This document shows positions 39,492-47,609 of a DNA stretch of 64,000 bases, in pieces. Below the pieces are notes generated by a model. The model made no database searches and was not told the DNA's origin. It was given only the letters and a program-made list of their open reading frames with translations. Position 1 is the first letter of the stretch; each line of letters begins with the position of its first letter. Both the position numbers and the translations under genes were made by a program. The DNA is taken from contig NC_017033.1 of the NCBI RefSeq assembly GCF_000242255.2, positions 620,001 through 684,000 on the forward strand, given 5' to 3'. The stretch comes from Frateuria aurantia DSM 6220. Its GTDB lineage: Bacteria; Pseudomonadota; Gammaproteobacteria; Xanthomonadales; Rhodanobacteraceae.

Positions 39492-41783
39492 ATGAAATTA
39501 CGCACCCTGTCGACCGCCATTCTGCTCACCTTCACTGTTACGGGTGCCATGGCCCAATCTGCTGCCGACATGGGCGCAGGGCGACGTCCCCACAAGGAGT
39601 CGGTGTTTCCGCTGAAACCCACCGATCAGGAAGCGGCGGCCGCCCAGATATCCGCCCGGCTGCTGACACGCTTCCATTACGATGCGCAGCCACTGGACGA
39701 CGCGATGTCGGCCAAGATCTATGACGCCTATATCAAGGCGCTGGACGGCGACAAGATGCAGTTCACCCAGGCGGATCTGGCCAAGCTCAAGCCTTATCGC
39801 ACCCAGCTGGACGATGCGATCTGGAACAGCGATCTGAGCGCGCCTTTCGATATCTTCAACCTGTATGTGCAGCGCGCCATCCAGCACTGGACCTATGCCA
39901 GAAGCCTGCTGGCCAAGGGTTTCGACTTCAATACCCACGAGGTCTACCAGTACGACCGGAAAAAGGCCGACTGGGCTCCTGACGATGTCGCGCTCAACGA
40001 TTTGTGGCGCAAGCGCACCATGAACGACTGGCTGCGTCTGAAGCTGGCCGGCAAGAAGGATGACGAGATCCGGGCGCTGCTGGAGAAACGCTACAACGGC
40101 TATATCGAGCGCACCAAGCAGGTCGATGACCAGGATGCGTTCCAGAGCTTCATGACCGCGTATGCCGAAACCACCGATCCGCATACCGATTATCTCGGTC
40201 CGCGCGAGGCAGAGCAGTTCGACATCATGATGCGCCTGTCACTGGAAGGTATCGGCGCCCAGTTGATGCTGCGGGACGACTATGTCGCGATTGCCGAGCT
40301 GGTACCGGGTGGTCCGGCGATCAAGTCCAACAAGCTGCACCTTGGCGATCGCATCGCCGCAGTGGGCCAGGGCACCGAAGGGCCGATGGTCGATGTGATC
40401 GGCTGGCGACTGGACGACGTGGTCAATCTGATCCGCGGCAAGAAGGGATCGACCGTGCGGCTGGATGTCATTCCGGCCGACAAGGGGCTGGATGCCAAGC
40501 CCGAGCGCATCGCCCTGGTTCGTCAGAAGATCCAGGTCGAAGACATGGCGGCCAGCAAGAAGATCATCGAGATCAAGGATGCCAAGGGGGCGCACAAGAT
40601 CGGCGTGATCGATCTGCCCAGCTTCTATTCCGACTTCGATGGTCGTCAGGACGGCGACAAGAACTACAAGAGCGCGACCCGCGACGTGGCCAAGCTGATC
40701 GGCGAGCTGAAGCAGGCCGGTGTCGAAGGCATCGTGATGGATCTGCGCGATGACGGCGGCGGCTCGCTGACCGAAGCCAACCAGATGACCGGTCTGTTTA
40801 TCGACAAGGGGCCGGTGGTCCAGGTCCGTGATTCGCGCGGCCATGTCGATGTGCAAGGTGACGATCAGGCCGGCATGGCCTGGGACGGACCGCTGGCGGT
40901 GCTGGTCAACCGAGGTTCGGCCTCGGCCTCGGAAATCTTCACCGCGGCGATCAAGGATTACGGCCGCGGCATCATCATCGGCAACCCGACCTTCGGCAAG
41001 GGCACGGTGCAGAATCTGGTCAATCTGGACCGGATCGCTCAGACCCATGGCGACAAGAGCCAGTTTGGCGAGCTGAAGATGACGATTGCCGAGTTCTTCC
41101 GCATCAATGGCGGCTCGACCCAGCTCAAGGGCGTGACGCCGGACATCGAGTATCCCAGGACGGGGGCGGAGAAGGATTATGGCGAGTCGACCTACGACAA
41201 TGCCTTGCCCTGGACCCAGATCGCTCCGGCCGAATATCAGCCGGTGGCCAATATCCAGCCTTATCTGGCCACGCTGAAGGGTGAGCACGATGCCCGCGTT
41301 GCACAGTCTCCGGCCTGGAAGCTGATGCTGGACGAACTGGCCGCCTACCAGAAGCTGCGCGACAAGACCTCGGTATCCTTGAACTACGCCCAGCGCGAGG
41401 CCGAGCGCAAGCAGCTGGATGCCCAGCAGGCCGAATTCCGCGCCCGGCACAAGCTGCTGGACGGCAAGAACGCCAAGGGTGATGACGATGCGGCCCAGCT
41501 TGATGACGGTCTGGATCCGAACGAGCGCAGCCTGAAGTCGGTGCTGAAGGAAGAGAAGGACGTCAAGAATGCCCGGAACAAGCCGGATCCGGAGCTGCGT
41601 GAGACCGCGCATGTGCTGGCCGATGCCTACGATCTGATCCATGCCAATCAGACCCTGGCCGGTCAGGTACTGCCTTATGGCGGCAAGATGGGCAATGCCT
41701 GGCTGAAGCCGGCGGTCACGGTGGTGGTCAAGCATGGCCCGTCGCCTGCCCCGGCCGGCTCGACGGGTGGCCACGGTCACTGA
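39492..41783 (+). CDS. prc: Carboxy-terminal processing (tail-specific) protease Prc
   Basis: A 763-residue periplasmic S41 protease. Signal peptide (KLRTLSTAILLTFTVTGAMAQ), an N-terminal Prc domain, a PDZ domain (about 240-330, SLEGIGAQLML), then the catalytic core with GIVMDLRDDGGGSLTEA, the Ser in GSASASEIF and the Lys in TFGKGTVQ. The C-terminal charged helical region matches the long Prc/Tsp form. It would degrade periplasmic proteins such as peptidoglycan hydrolases and lipoproteins, consistent with the preceding wall genes. ATG 39492 is 8 bases after the lipA stop. Confidence 0.94.
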   Translation: MKLRTLSTAILLTFTVTGAMAQSAADMGAGRRPHKESVFPLKPTDQEAAAAQISARLLTRFHYDAQPLDDAMSAKIYDAYIKALDGDKMQFTQADLAKLKPYRTQLDDAIWNSDLSAPFDIFNLYVQRAIQHWTYARSLLAKGFDFNTHEVYQYDRKKADWAPDDVALNDLWRKRTMNDWLRLKLAGKKDDEIRALLEKRYNGYIERTKQVDDQDAFQSFMTAYAETTDPHTDYLGPREAEQFDIMMRLSLEGIGAQLMLRDDYVAIAELVPGGPAIKSNKLHLGDRIAAVGQGTEGPMVDVIGWRLDDVVNLIRGKKGSTVRLDVIPADKGLDAKPERIALVRQKIQVEDMAASKKIIEIKDAKGAHKIGVIDLPSFYSDFDGRQDGDKNYKSATRDVAKLIGELKQAGVEGIVMDLRDDGGGSLTEANQMTGLFIDKGPVVQVRDSRGHVDVQGDDQAGMAWDGPLAVLVNRGSASASEIFTAAIKDYGRGIIIGNPTFGKGTVQNLVNLDRIAQTHGDKSQFGELKMTIAEFFRINGGSTQLKGVTPDIEYPRTGAEKDYGESTYDNALPWTQIAPAEYQPVANIQPYLATLKGEHDARVAQSPAWKLMLDELAAYQKLRDKTSVSLNYAQREAERKQLDAQQAEFRARHKLLDGKNAKGDDDAAQLDDGLDPNERSLKSVLKEEKDVKNARNKPDPELRETAHVLADAYDLIHANQTLAGQVLPYGGKMGNAWLKPAVTVVVKHGPSPAPAGSTGGHGH

Positions 41784-41805
41784 TCGCCGCATGCATCACG
41801 GCACA

Positions 41806-41840
41806 AAAACAAAGGGCCGGCATTGCCGGCCCTTTGTTTT
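41806..41840 (+). terminator. Intrinsic terminator closing the shape/lipoate/prc cluster
   Basis: AAAACAAAGGGCCGGC and GCCGGCCCTTTGTTTT form a perfect 16-bp stem with the three-base loop ATT, 23 bases after the prc stop. The symmetric A- and T-ends let it work in both directions, also for the converging aminopeptidase gene. Confidence 0.88.
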
Positions 41841-42007
41841 GCAGGATGACGAGGCCGTCAGCCCTGTCCGGCCCGAAGGCCGCGGGAGCATGAGCCCGCC
41901 GGCACGCGCAGCCGCTTTCGGCATGCCGGCGCGAGGGCCGGTCTCGGTGCCTTTGTACGGGCCGCTGCAATCCGGACGACAAAGGCCGCCGACCGGTCGG
42001 CCATCCA

Positions 42008-43414
42008 TCAGGCCGCCGTGTCGGAATCCTTGCTGACCGGCGTGGCATAGCGCTGCTGCAGAAAGGCAAAGCTGGCGCGCAGTCCCATGGCCTCGCCACC
42101 ACGCGGTCGGCCGGGGCGATCGGAATCGTTCCAGGCGTAGGTATCCAGATGCAGCCAGTCCAGTTCCGCGGGAACGAAATGCTGAAGATACAGCGCCGCC
42201 GTGATCGCGCCGGCATGGCCGGTGGGAGCGCTGTTGCTGAGATCGGCGATCGAGGAGTCCAGCATGCGGCGGTAGGGTTGCCACAGCGGCAAGGGCCAGA
42301 GCGGATCGTGATGCTCCTCGCCGGCCTCCTGCAGTGCCTTGGCGGAGGCCGGCAGGGTGCCGAACAGGGCCGGCAGATCCGGGCCCAGTGCGACGCGCGC
42401 GGCACCGGTCAGCGTCGCGAAATCGATCATCAGGTCGGGTTTGCGCTCGGCACCGTAGGTCAGGGCATCGCACAGCACCAGTCGACCCTCGGCATCGGTA
42501 TTGTCCACTTCGACCGTGATGCCGGCCCGGGTGGTGATCACGTCACCCGGGCGCATGGAGGCGCCGCTGATGGCATTTTCCACGGCCGGGATCAGCAGTG
42601 TCAGACGCACCGGCAGTTTCGCCTGCATCACCAGTTCGGCAAGGGCGATGGCATGGGCTGCGCCACCCATGTCCTTTTTCATCCAGCGCATGCCGGCCGA
42701 AGGCTTCACGTCCAGGCCGCCGGTATCAAAGCAGACGCCCTTGCCGACCAGTACCAGGGCGGGGTGGCTGGCCTTGCCCCAGCTCAGCTCCATCAGTCGT
42801 GGCTCGCGATGGCTGCCACGACCGACGGCATGAATGGTGGGGAAGTTGTCGCTGAGCAGCTCATCGCCCACCCATTCCCGGAACCGGCCCTTGTGCGCCT
42901 TGGCCAGCTGCTTGACGGCCTCTGACAATTGCCTGGGTCCCATATGCTCGGCCGGTGTATTGACGAGGTCGCGCACCAGACTTGTAGCGTTTGCCAGGGG
43001 CATCACCTGGCTCAGCACGGAGGCCTCAAGGCCGAGGCGGGCCGGCTTGCGTCCGGCCTTGCGGTAGCGCTCGAAACGGTAGGCGCCCAGGGCCCAGCCC
43101 AGTGCCAGTTGCACCGGATCAGCCAGCAAGGGATCGACCGCCAGCTGGTAGTCGCCTTCCGGCAGACTGTAAGGCAGGCCACCCAGCGTCTGCGGGCCGG
43201 CCTCCTTGGCGGATATGACGACCAGCACCCGACCCAGTGCACCATTGGCTTCCGGTACCAGCGCATGCTGGCCCGGCGAGGCCGTGAAGCCGCTCTGCTC
43301 CAGCCAGCGCCGCTGGGCCGCGCTCAGGCGGCGCAGCACAGCGGCGCTGCGGCCGGCATCAATGACTTCAACCGGAATGGCCGCTTCCGGGCCGAGTTCA
43401 AACAAGACGGACAT
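42008..43414 (-). CDS. Leucyl aminopeptidase family (M17) metallopeptidase
   Basis: A 468-residue two-metal aminopeptidase. The C-terminal catalytic domain has LVGKGVCFDTGGLDVKP, KKDMGGAAHA, and the signature VDNTDAEGRLVLCDALTYG with Asp and Glu ligands; the catalytic Lys and Arg are present (VGKG, EGRLVL). The N-terminal macro-like domain is divergent, so this is the shorter, PepB-like or 'leucyl aminopeptidase family' branch rather than classical PepA. A good AGGAG lies before ATG 43414. Confidence 0.92.
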   Translation of the reverse strand: MSVLFELGPEAAIPVEVIDAGRSAAVLRRLSAAQRRWLEQSGFTASPGQHALVPEANGALGRVLVVISAKEAGPQTLGGLPYSLPEGDYQLAVDPLLADPVQLALGWALGAYRFERYRKAGRKPARLGLEASVLSQVMPLANATSLVRDLVNTPAEHMGPRQLSEAVKQLAKAHKGRFREWVGDELLSDNFPTIHAVGRGSHREPRLMELSWGKASHPALVLVGKGVCFDTGGLDVKPSAGMRWMKKDMGGAAHAIALAELVMQAKLPVRLTLLIPAVENAISGASMRPGDVITTRAGITVEVDNTDAEGRLVLCDALTYGAERKPDLMIDFATLTGAARVALGPDLPALFGTLPASAKALQEAGEEHHDPLWPLPLWQPYRRMLDSSIADLSNSAPTGHAGAITAALYLQHFVPAELDWLHLDTYAWNDSDRPGRPRGGEAMGLRASFAFLQQRYATPVSKDSDTAA

Positions 43415-43509
43415 GGCAGGTCTCCTGACGAGCCGCCGCGGGCAGCGCGGTCGGCAAACCCTGAATGATGCGACCTGCGACGGTCGCAGGCAAATCGGCA
43501 GGCGCCATG

Positions 43510-43541
43510 AAAAAACCGCCGGACCTTGCGGGCCGGCGGCT
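43510..43541 (-). terminator. Intrinsic terminator of the binding-protein/LysM gene
   Basis: Read on the minus strand, GCCGCCGGCCC and GGTCCGGCGG form a stem with a short GCAA loop, followed by six T residues. It lies about 30 bases past the stop codon of the gene at 43570-45015 and upstream of the aminopeptidase start. Confidence 0.8.
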
Positions 43542-43569
43542 TGGAAGGGCTGGACGAGGTGATGTCGCC

Positions 43570-45015
43570 TCAGCGGGCGCTCAGCCGCAGCACCTGTCCG
43601 GCCTTGACGGTGTTGCCGTGCAGGCCGTTCCAGGCCCGGACCTGGGCGACATCGACGGCATGCTGTTTGGCAATGGAGTACAGGGTATCGCCGTGACCGA
43701 CGCGGTAAGTGCGGGCGAGGTGGCGGTTGCCGTGAGTGCCGGCATGCCGACCGGCGCCGGTCTGTGCGAAATGCACCGCTGCACGCGGATGCTCTTCGCT
43801 GGCGGCCGTGGCGGCCAGCCGGGTCTGGCGATGCTCCTGGCTGACATAGACCTGGGCGGTCAGACGCGCGAACGGGGTTCCGGTCAGTGCCGTATCGGCC
43901 CAGGTGATGGCTTCGGCGGTGACATGCTCCAGCGACGGGGGCAGCTCGTGCGAGACCGCGGTACCGCTGATCGAGGCGAAGGCGGCGCGGACGGCTTCCG
44001 GATGCCTGCGGGCGGCGCTTGCCGTCAGCACCGGTTTGCCGGCGGGAAGGGCCTTGCTCGCCGACGGTGCAGCGGCAGGTGCGGCGGTCGAGGCCAGCTC
44101 GGTACCGCGGCTCAGCTGGGCCGGCATCGCATGGGCACCTACGGCGGCCAGAATCCGGCTGCGGCGGCCGGCATCCATGGCCACCAGCGTGCCACCGTCG
44201 GCATAGGGCAGCAGGTCATGACGGCGCAGGATCTTCTTCGCCTCGCTGCCCTGCAAAAACTCCAGGAAGGCCTTGGTGGCAGCGGCCTTCGGGCTGCTGG
44301 CGGAGGTGACCAGATACAACGGGGTGAACAGCGGATAGCTGCCGCTGGCCAGGTTGCCTGCGCTGGCGCTGACACCGTCGATCTTCAGGATCTTGACGTG
44401 GGCGTTGGCATGCACGTCGCCCAGGGTACTGACGCCCAGCGAACGGCCGTCCAGAGCAACGGCTTCCTCCAGCTTGCCCGTATTCATGTACAGCCGCGGG
44501 GCGGCCACCGGCTGATTGCCTCGACCGAACAGCAGGCGGCGCAGGCTGTATTCCACGCCGTCACCGGGGCTGGCCACGGCATAGACGTTGATCGGCTGGT
44601 CGCGTCCCCCGAGTTCCTTCCAGTTGGTGATCTTGCCGTAATAGATGTCGTGAGCCTGCTTCAGGCTGAGGTTGCTGACCGGATTCTGCGGTGAGGTGAT
44701 CAGCACCAGCGAGTCCCAGGCCACCGGCGTGAAGGTCAGGTTGGCTTCTTTGCCGCCGGCGCTGTCACGGGCACTGCCGGCCAGATCGGCCTTGCCGGCA
44801 CTGACCGCGTCCAGACCGGAAGCGGTATTGAACGGCTGCAGCTCGATCCTGCCCTTGCCGGCTTTCTGCCAGGCCGCCGCGGTATCATTGACGACACCTC
44901 GTGCGGTGGTGACATCGCCACGCCAGATCAGCGTCGTTTCAGCGGCATGGACTGAAAAGGCCAGGCCTGCGCCGAGCAGTGCGGCGGACGCTAGGCGAGT
45001 GAGGCGTACGGACAT
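43570..45015 (-). CDS. PstS-like periplasmic binding domain fused to a LysM domain
   Basis: A 481-residue exported protein. Residues 1-24 are a signal peptide. Residues about 25-290 form a PBP-like domain of the phosphate-binding superfamily (PF12849 type), with YYGKITNWKELGG and SLGVSTLGDV. An Ala/Ser-rich linker (about 300-430) leads to a C-terminal LysM (RTYRVGHGDTLYSIAKQH to GQVLRLSAR, about 434-481), which binds peptidoglycan. No pst transporter genes are nearby. The LysM tether suggests a wall-anchored ligand binder rather than a free transport protein. It is divergent from nrdJa. Confidence 0.8.
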   Translation of the reverse strand: MSVRLTRLASAALLGAGLAFSVHAAETTLIWRGDVTTARGVVNDTAAAWQKAGKGRIELQPFNTASGLDAVSAGKADLAGSARDSAGGKEANLTFTPVAWDSLVLITSPQNPVSNLSLKQAHDIYYGKITNWKELGGRDQPINVYAVASPGDGVEYSLRRLLFGRGNQPVAAPRLYMNTGKLEEAVALDGRSLGVSTLGDVHANAHVKILKIDGVSASAGNLASGSYPLFTPLYLVTSASSPKAAATKAFLEFLQGSEAKKILRRHDLLPYADGGTLVAMDAGRRSRILAAVGAHAMPAQLSRGTELASTAAPAAAPSASKALPAGKPVLTASAARRHPEAVRAAFASISGTAVSHELPPSLEHVTAEAITWADTALTGTPFARLTAQVYVSQEHRQTRLAATAASEEHPRAAVHFAQTGAGRHAGTHGNRHLARTYRVGHGDTLYSIAKQHAVDVAQVRAWNGLHGNTVKAGQVLRLSAR

Positions 45016-45106
45016 GTTGAAAACCCCGGGTCATCGAGTTGGGTTGGATCATCCGGTGTTCTGGGGACGGACGATCATCGTGTTTGGTGTCAAATATTTC
45101 AACGCG

Positions 45107-45134
45107 TTGCGCTGGAAACTTCAAGCATTATCTT
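45107..45134 (+). promoter_or_regulatory. Candidate sigma-70 promoter toward nrdJa
   Basis: TTGCGC (45107-45112) and TATCTT (45129-45134) are 16 bases apart. If used, the nrdJa mRNA would have a GC-rich leader of about 290 bases that contains the palindrome. Pattern match only; a promoter nearer the palindrome is also possible. Confidence 0.3.
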
Positions 45135-45306
45135 GCGCTGAAAACGCCGCCGCCGCCATGCCTGCACAAGGCGGTCAAGGCCTTGTGGCGGGCCGGCGCC
45201 GCAGGGCTTGGACCCGGCGTGCCGCAGCGGGTTCCCGGCCTGGCCCGGTCTGCAGGAAAGGCTTTACATCGACGGATGCCGTGAGTATCTTTCAAAGTGG
45301 CGAATG

Positions 45307-45326
45307 ATACACAACATGTTGTGTAT
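45307..45326. promoter_or_regulatory. Perfect 20-bp palindrome (NrdR-box-like operator) upstream of nrdJa
   Basis: ATACACAACATGTTGTGTAT is a perfect palindrome about 100 bases before the nrdJa ATG. Its inner 16 bases, ACACAACATGTTGTGT, resemble the NrdR box (consensus about ACACWATATATWGTGT), the operator of the dNTP-sensing repressor of ribonucleotide reductase genes. NrdR usually binds two boxes about 31-33 bases apart centre to centre; I do not see a good second copy at that distance on either side. Confidence 0.55.
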
Positions 45327-45428
45327 TTTATTGCAGACAACCCAAAATGATCGGGTCCGTCCGTGCGGTTTCAATTGCGGGGCGAGCTCATGCGTTGCCA
45401 GTCTTGATTTTCTGAGGCCTTTCCGTCG

Positions 45429-47579
45429 ATGAGTCATACCGTGCGTCTTCGCGTGGCAGGTGTCGAACCTGCCGATATCGCCCTGCAAAGTGCTTCCCAC
45501 GACATCTGGGACAAGAAATACCGTCTCAAGGACAAGCACGGCGTGCCCGTGGATGTCGATGTCGACAGCAGCTATCGACGCATCGCCCGAGCCCTGGCCG
45601 AGGTAGAGGCCACACCGGAGCTGCGCAGTCACTGGGAAGCCCGGTTCCTGTGGGCGCTGCGCCGCGGCGCCATTCCGGCCGGCCGGATCACCTCCAATGC
45701 CGGTGCCCTGGAACACAAGCCGGCGACCTCGACCATCAACTGCACCGTGTCGGGCACCATCCACGACTCGATGGACGATATCCTGGAGAAGGTGCACGAG
45801 GCCGGACTGACCCTGAAGGCCGGTTGCGGCATCGGTTACGAATTTTCCACCTTGCGCCCGCGCGGCGCCTATGTCTCGGGTGCCGGCGCCTATACCTCCG
45901 GGCCGCTGTCGTTCATGGATATCTACGACAAGATGTGCTTTACCGTGTCGTCGGCCGGCGGACGTCGAGGAGCCCAGATGGGCACGTTCGACATCGCCCA
46001 TCCCGATGCGCGCGAATTCATCCGTGCCAAGCGCGAGGATGGCCGGCTGCGCCAGTTCAATCTCAGTCTGCTGATCACCGATGACTTCATGCAGGCGGTC
46101 GAGGCCGATGCCGACTGGCCGCTGATCTTTCCGGTGCACGTCAAGGAACAGGATGACCTGGACCTGGCCGACCCGGCCCAGGTCGTGTGGCGGGAATGGC
46201 CGACCCACGAGAATTATGTGGCACGTGCCGATGGTCTGGTGGCATGCAAGATCTACGGGCAGGTCAGAGCCCGGCATCTGTGGGACATGATCATGGTCTC
46301 GACCTACGACTATGCCGAGCCGGGATTCATCCTGATCGACAAGGTCAACGAGATGAACAACAACTGGTGGTGCGAGCAGATTCGCGCCACCAACCCGTGT
46401 GGCGAGCAGCCCCTGCCGCCGTACGGGTCCTGCCTGCTGGGCTCGGTGAACCTGACCCGTTTCGTGCGTGATCCCTTCGGTCCCAAGGCCCGTTTCGACT
46501 GGGAAGAATATCGGGAAGTGGTCAAGGTCTTCACCCGGATGCTGGACAATGTGGTCGAGATCAACGGTTTGCCGTTGCCGCAGCAACGCGAGGAAATCCT
46601 GTCCAAGCGTCGGCATGGCATGGGCTTTCTGGGTCTGGGCTCGACCTTGACCATGCTGCGCAAGCGGTACGGCCATGCCGAGTCGGTGCAGTTCACTGAA
46701 GAGGTGGCCCGCGAAATGGCGGTGGCTGGCTGGGAAGTGGCGCTGGATCTGGCCAGGGAGAAAGGCCCGGCACCGATCCTGCAGCGTGACTACGTGGTCA
46801 CCGCCGAGATGCTGCGCAAGCGCCCGGAGATGGCTGCCGATGGTTATGCCTTGGGTGACAGCATTCCGGGGCGCGTGCTGCATGCCCGCTATAGCCGCTA
46901 TATGCAGCGGATCGCGGAAGTCGCGCCGGAGCTTGTCGAGGCGCTGGCCGAGATCGGGGCGCGTTTCAGTCACCACACTTCGATCGCCCCCACCGGCACG
47001 ATCAGCCTGAGTCTGGCCAACAACGCCAGCAACGGCATCGAGCCCAGTTTCGCTCACCACTATGCCCGCAACGTGATACGCGAAGGGCGCAAGACCAAGG
47101 AGAAGGTCAGCGTCTACAGCTATGAATTGCTGGCCTACCGTGAACTGATCAATGCCGAGGCCATGCCGTTTGCCGATGAAGCCAAGGCCAGGCTGCCCGA
47201 CTATTTTGTTTCGGCCGACGATATCTCGCCCAGGGAGCATGTCGATATCCAGGCCGCCGCCCAGCGCTGGGTGGATTCATCGATTTCGAAGACGGCCAAC
47301 GTGCCGACCGATTATCCCTACGAGGATTTCAAGGACATCTACCGGTACGCCTACCAGAAGGGACTGAAAGGCTGCACCACTTTTCGCTTCAATCCGGCGG
47401 CATTCCAGGGGGTGCTGGTCAAGGAGTCGGATCTGGAAAACACCCGTTACCGCTTCGAACTGGAAGATGGCAGCTCGATGGAGTTCAAGGGCAACGACGA
47501 GGTGGAGTACGATGGCGAAATTCATACCGCCGCCAACCTTTTCGATGCACTCAAGGAAGGGTATTACGGCAAGTTTTGA
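45429..47579 (+). CDS. nrdJ: Adenosylcobalamin-dependent ribonucleotide reductase, catalytic subunit NrdJa
   Basis: A 716-residue class II reductase making deoxyribonucleotides with B12 instead of a separate radical subunit. Active-site residues: N322, the thiyl-radical C324 and E326 in NPCGEQP; the redox pair C105 (TINCTVSG) and C335 (GSCLLGSV). The C324-C335 spacing of 11 equals that of Thermotoga NrdJ. The C-terminal redox-active cysteines are missing here; they are encoded separately by the gene at 49023, as in the split NrdJa/NrdJb of Pseudomonas. Being oxygen-independent, it would supply dNTPs at low oxygen. No nrdAB is in the window. Confidence 0.93.
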   Translation: MSHTVRLRVAGVEPADIALQSASHDIWDKKYRLKDKHGVPVDVDVDSSYRRIARALAEVEATPELRSHWEARFLWALRRGAIPAGRITSNAGALEHKPATSTINCTVSGTIHDSMDDILEKVHEAGLTLKAGCGIGYEFSTLRPRGAYVSGAGAYTSGPLSFMDIYDKMCFTVSSAGGRRGAQMGTFDIAHPDAREFIRAKREDGRLRQFNLSLLITDDFMQAVEADADWPLIFPVHVKEQDDLDLADPAQVVWREWPTHENYVARADGLVACKIYGQVRARHLWDMIMVSTYDYAEPGFILIDKVNEMNNNWWCEQIRATNPCGEQPLPPYGSCLLGSVNLTRFVRDPFGPKARFDWEEYREVVKVFTRMLDNVVEINGLPLPQQREEILSKRRHGMGFLGLGSTLTMLRKRYGHAESVQFTEEVAREMAVAGWEVALDLAREKGPAPILQRDYVVTAEMLRKRPEMAADGYALGDSIPGRVLHARYSRYMQRIAEVAPELVEALAEIGARFSHHTSIAPTGTISLSLANNASNGIEPSFAHHYARNVIREGRKTKEKVSVYSYELLAYRELINAEAMPFADEAKARLPDYFVSADDISPREHVDIQAAAQRWVDSSISKTANVPTDYPYEDFKDIYRYAYQKGLKGCTTFRFNPAAFQGVLVKESDLENTRYRFELEDGSSMEFKGNDEVEYDGEIHTAANLFDALKEGYYGKF

Positions 47580-47609
47580 ACCTAGAAAGAGCGAAGGGGA
47601 GTGTTGCCG

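Larger units (their letters stand above)
45016..45428. other. Divergent intergenic region between the LysM fusion gene and nrdJa
   Basis: About 410 bases without a credible gene. It holds a sigma-70-like promoter toward nrdJa, a very GC-rich potentially structured stretch (about 45140-45260), and a 20-bp palindrome about 100 bases before the nrdJa start. It should contain the promoters of both flanking genes. Confidence 0.6.

Noticed and set aside
45135-45428. Possible cobalamin riboswitch in the nrdJa leader
   Set aside because: The region is GC-rich and could fold, but I cannot find the conserved B12-box or core elements. Also, cobalamin riboswitches usually control transport, synthesis or B12-independent isozymes rather than the B12-dependent enzyme. 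A covariance-model search would settle it.
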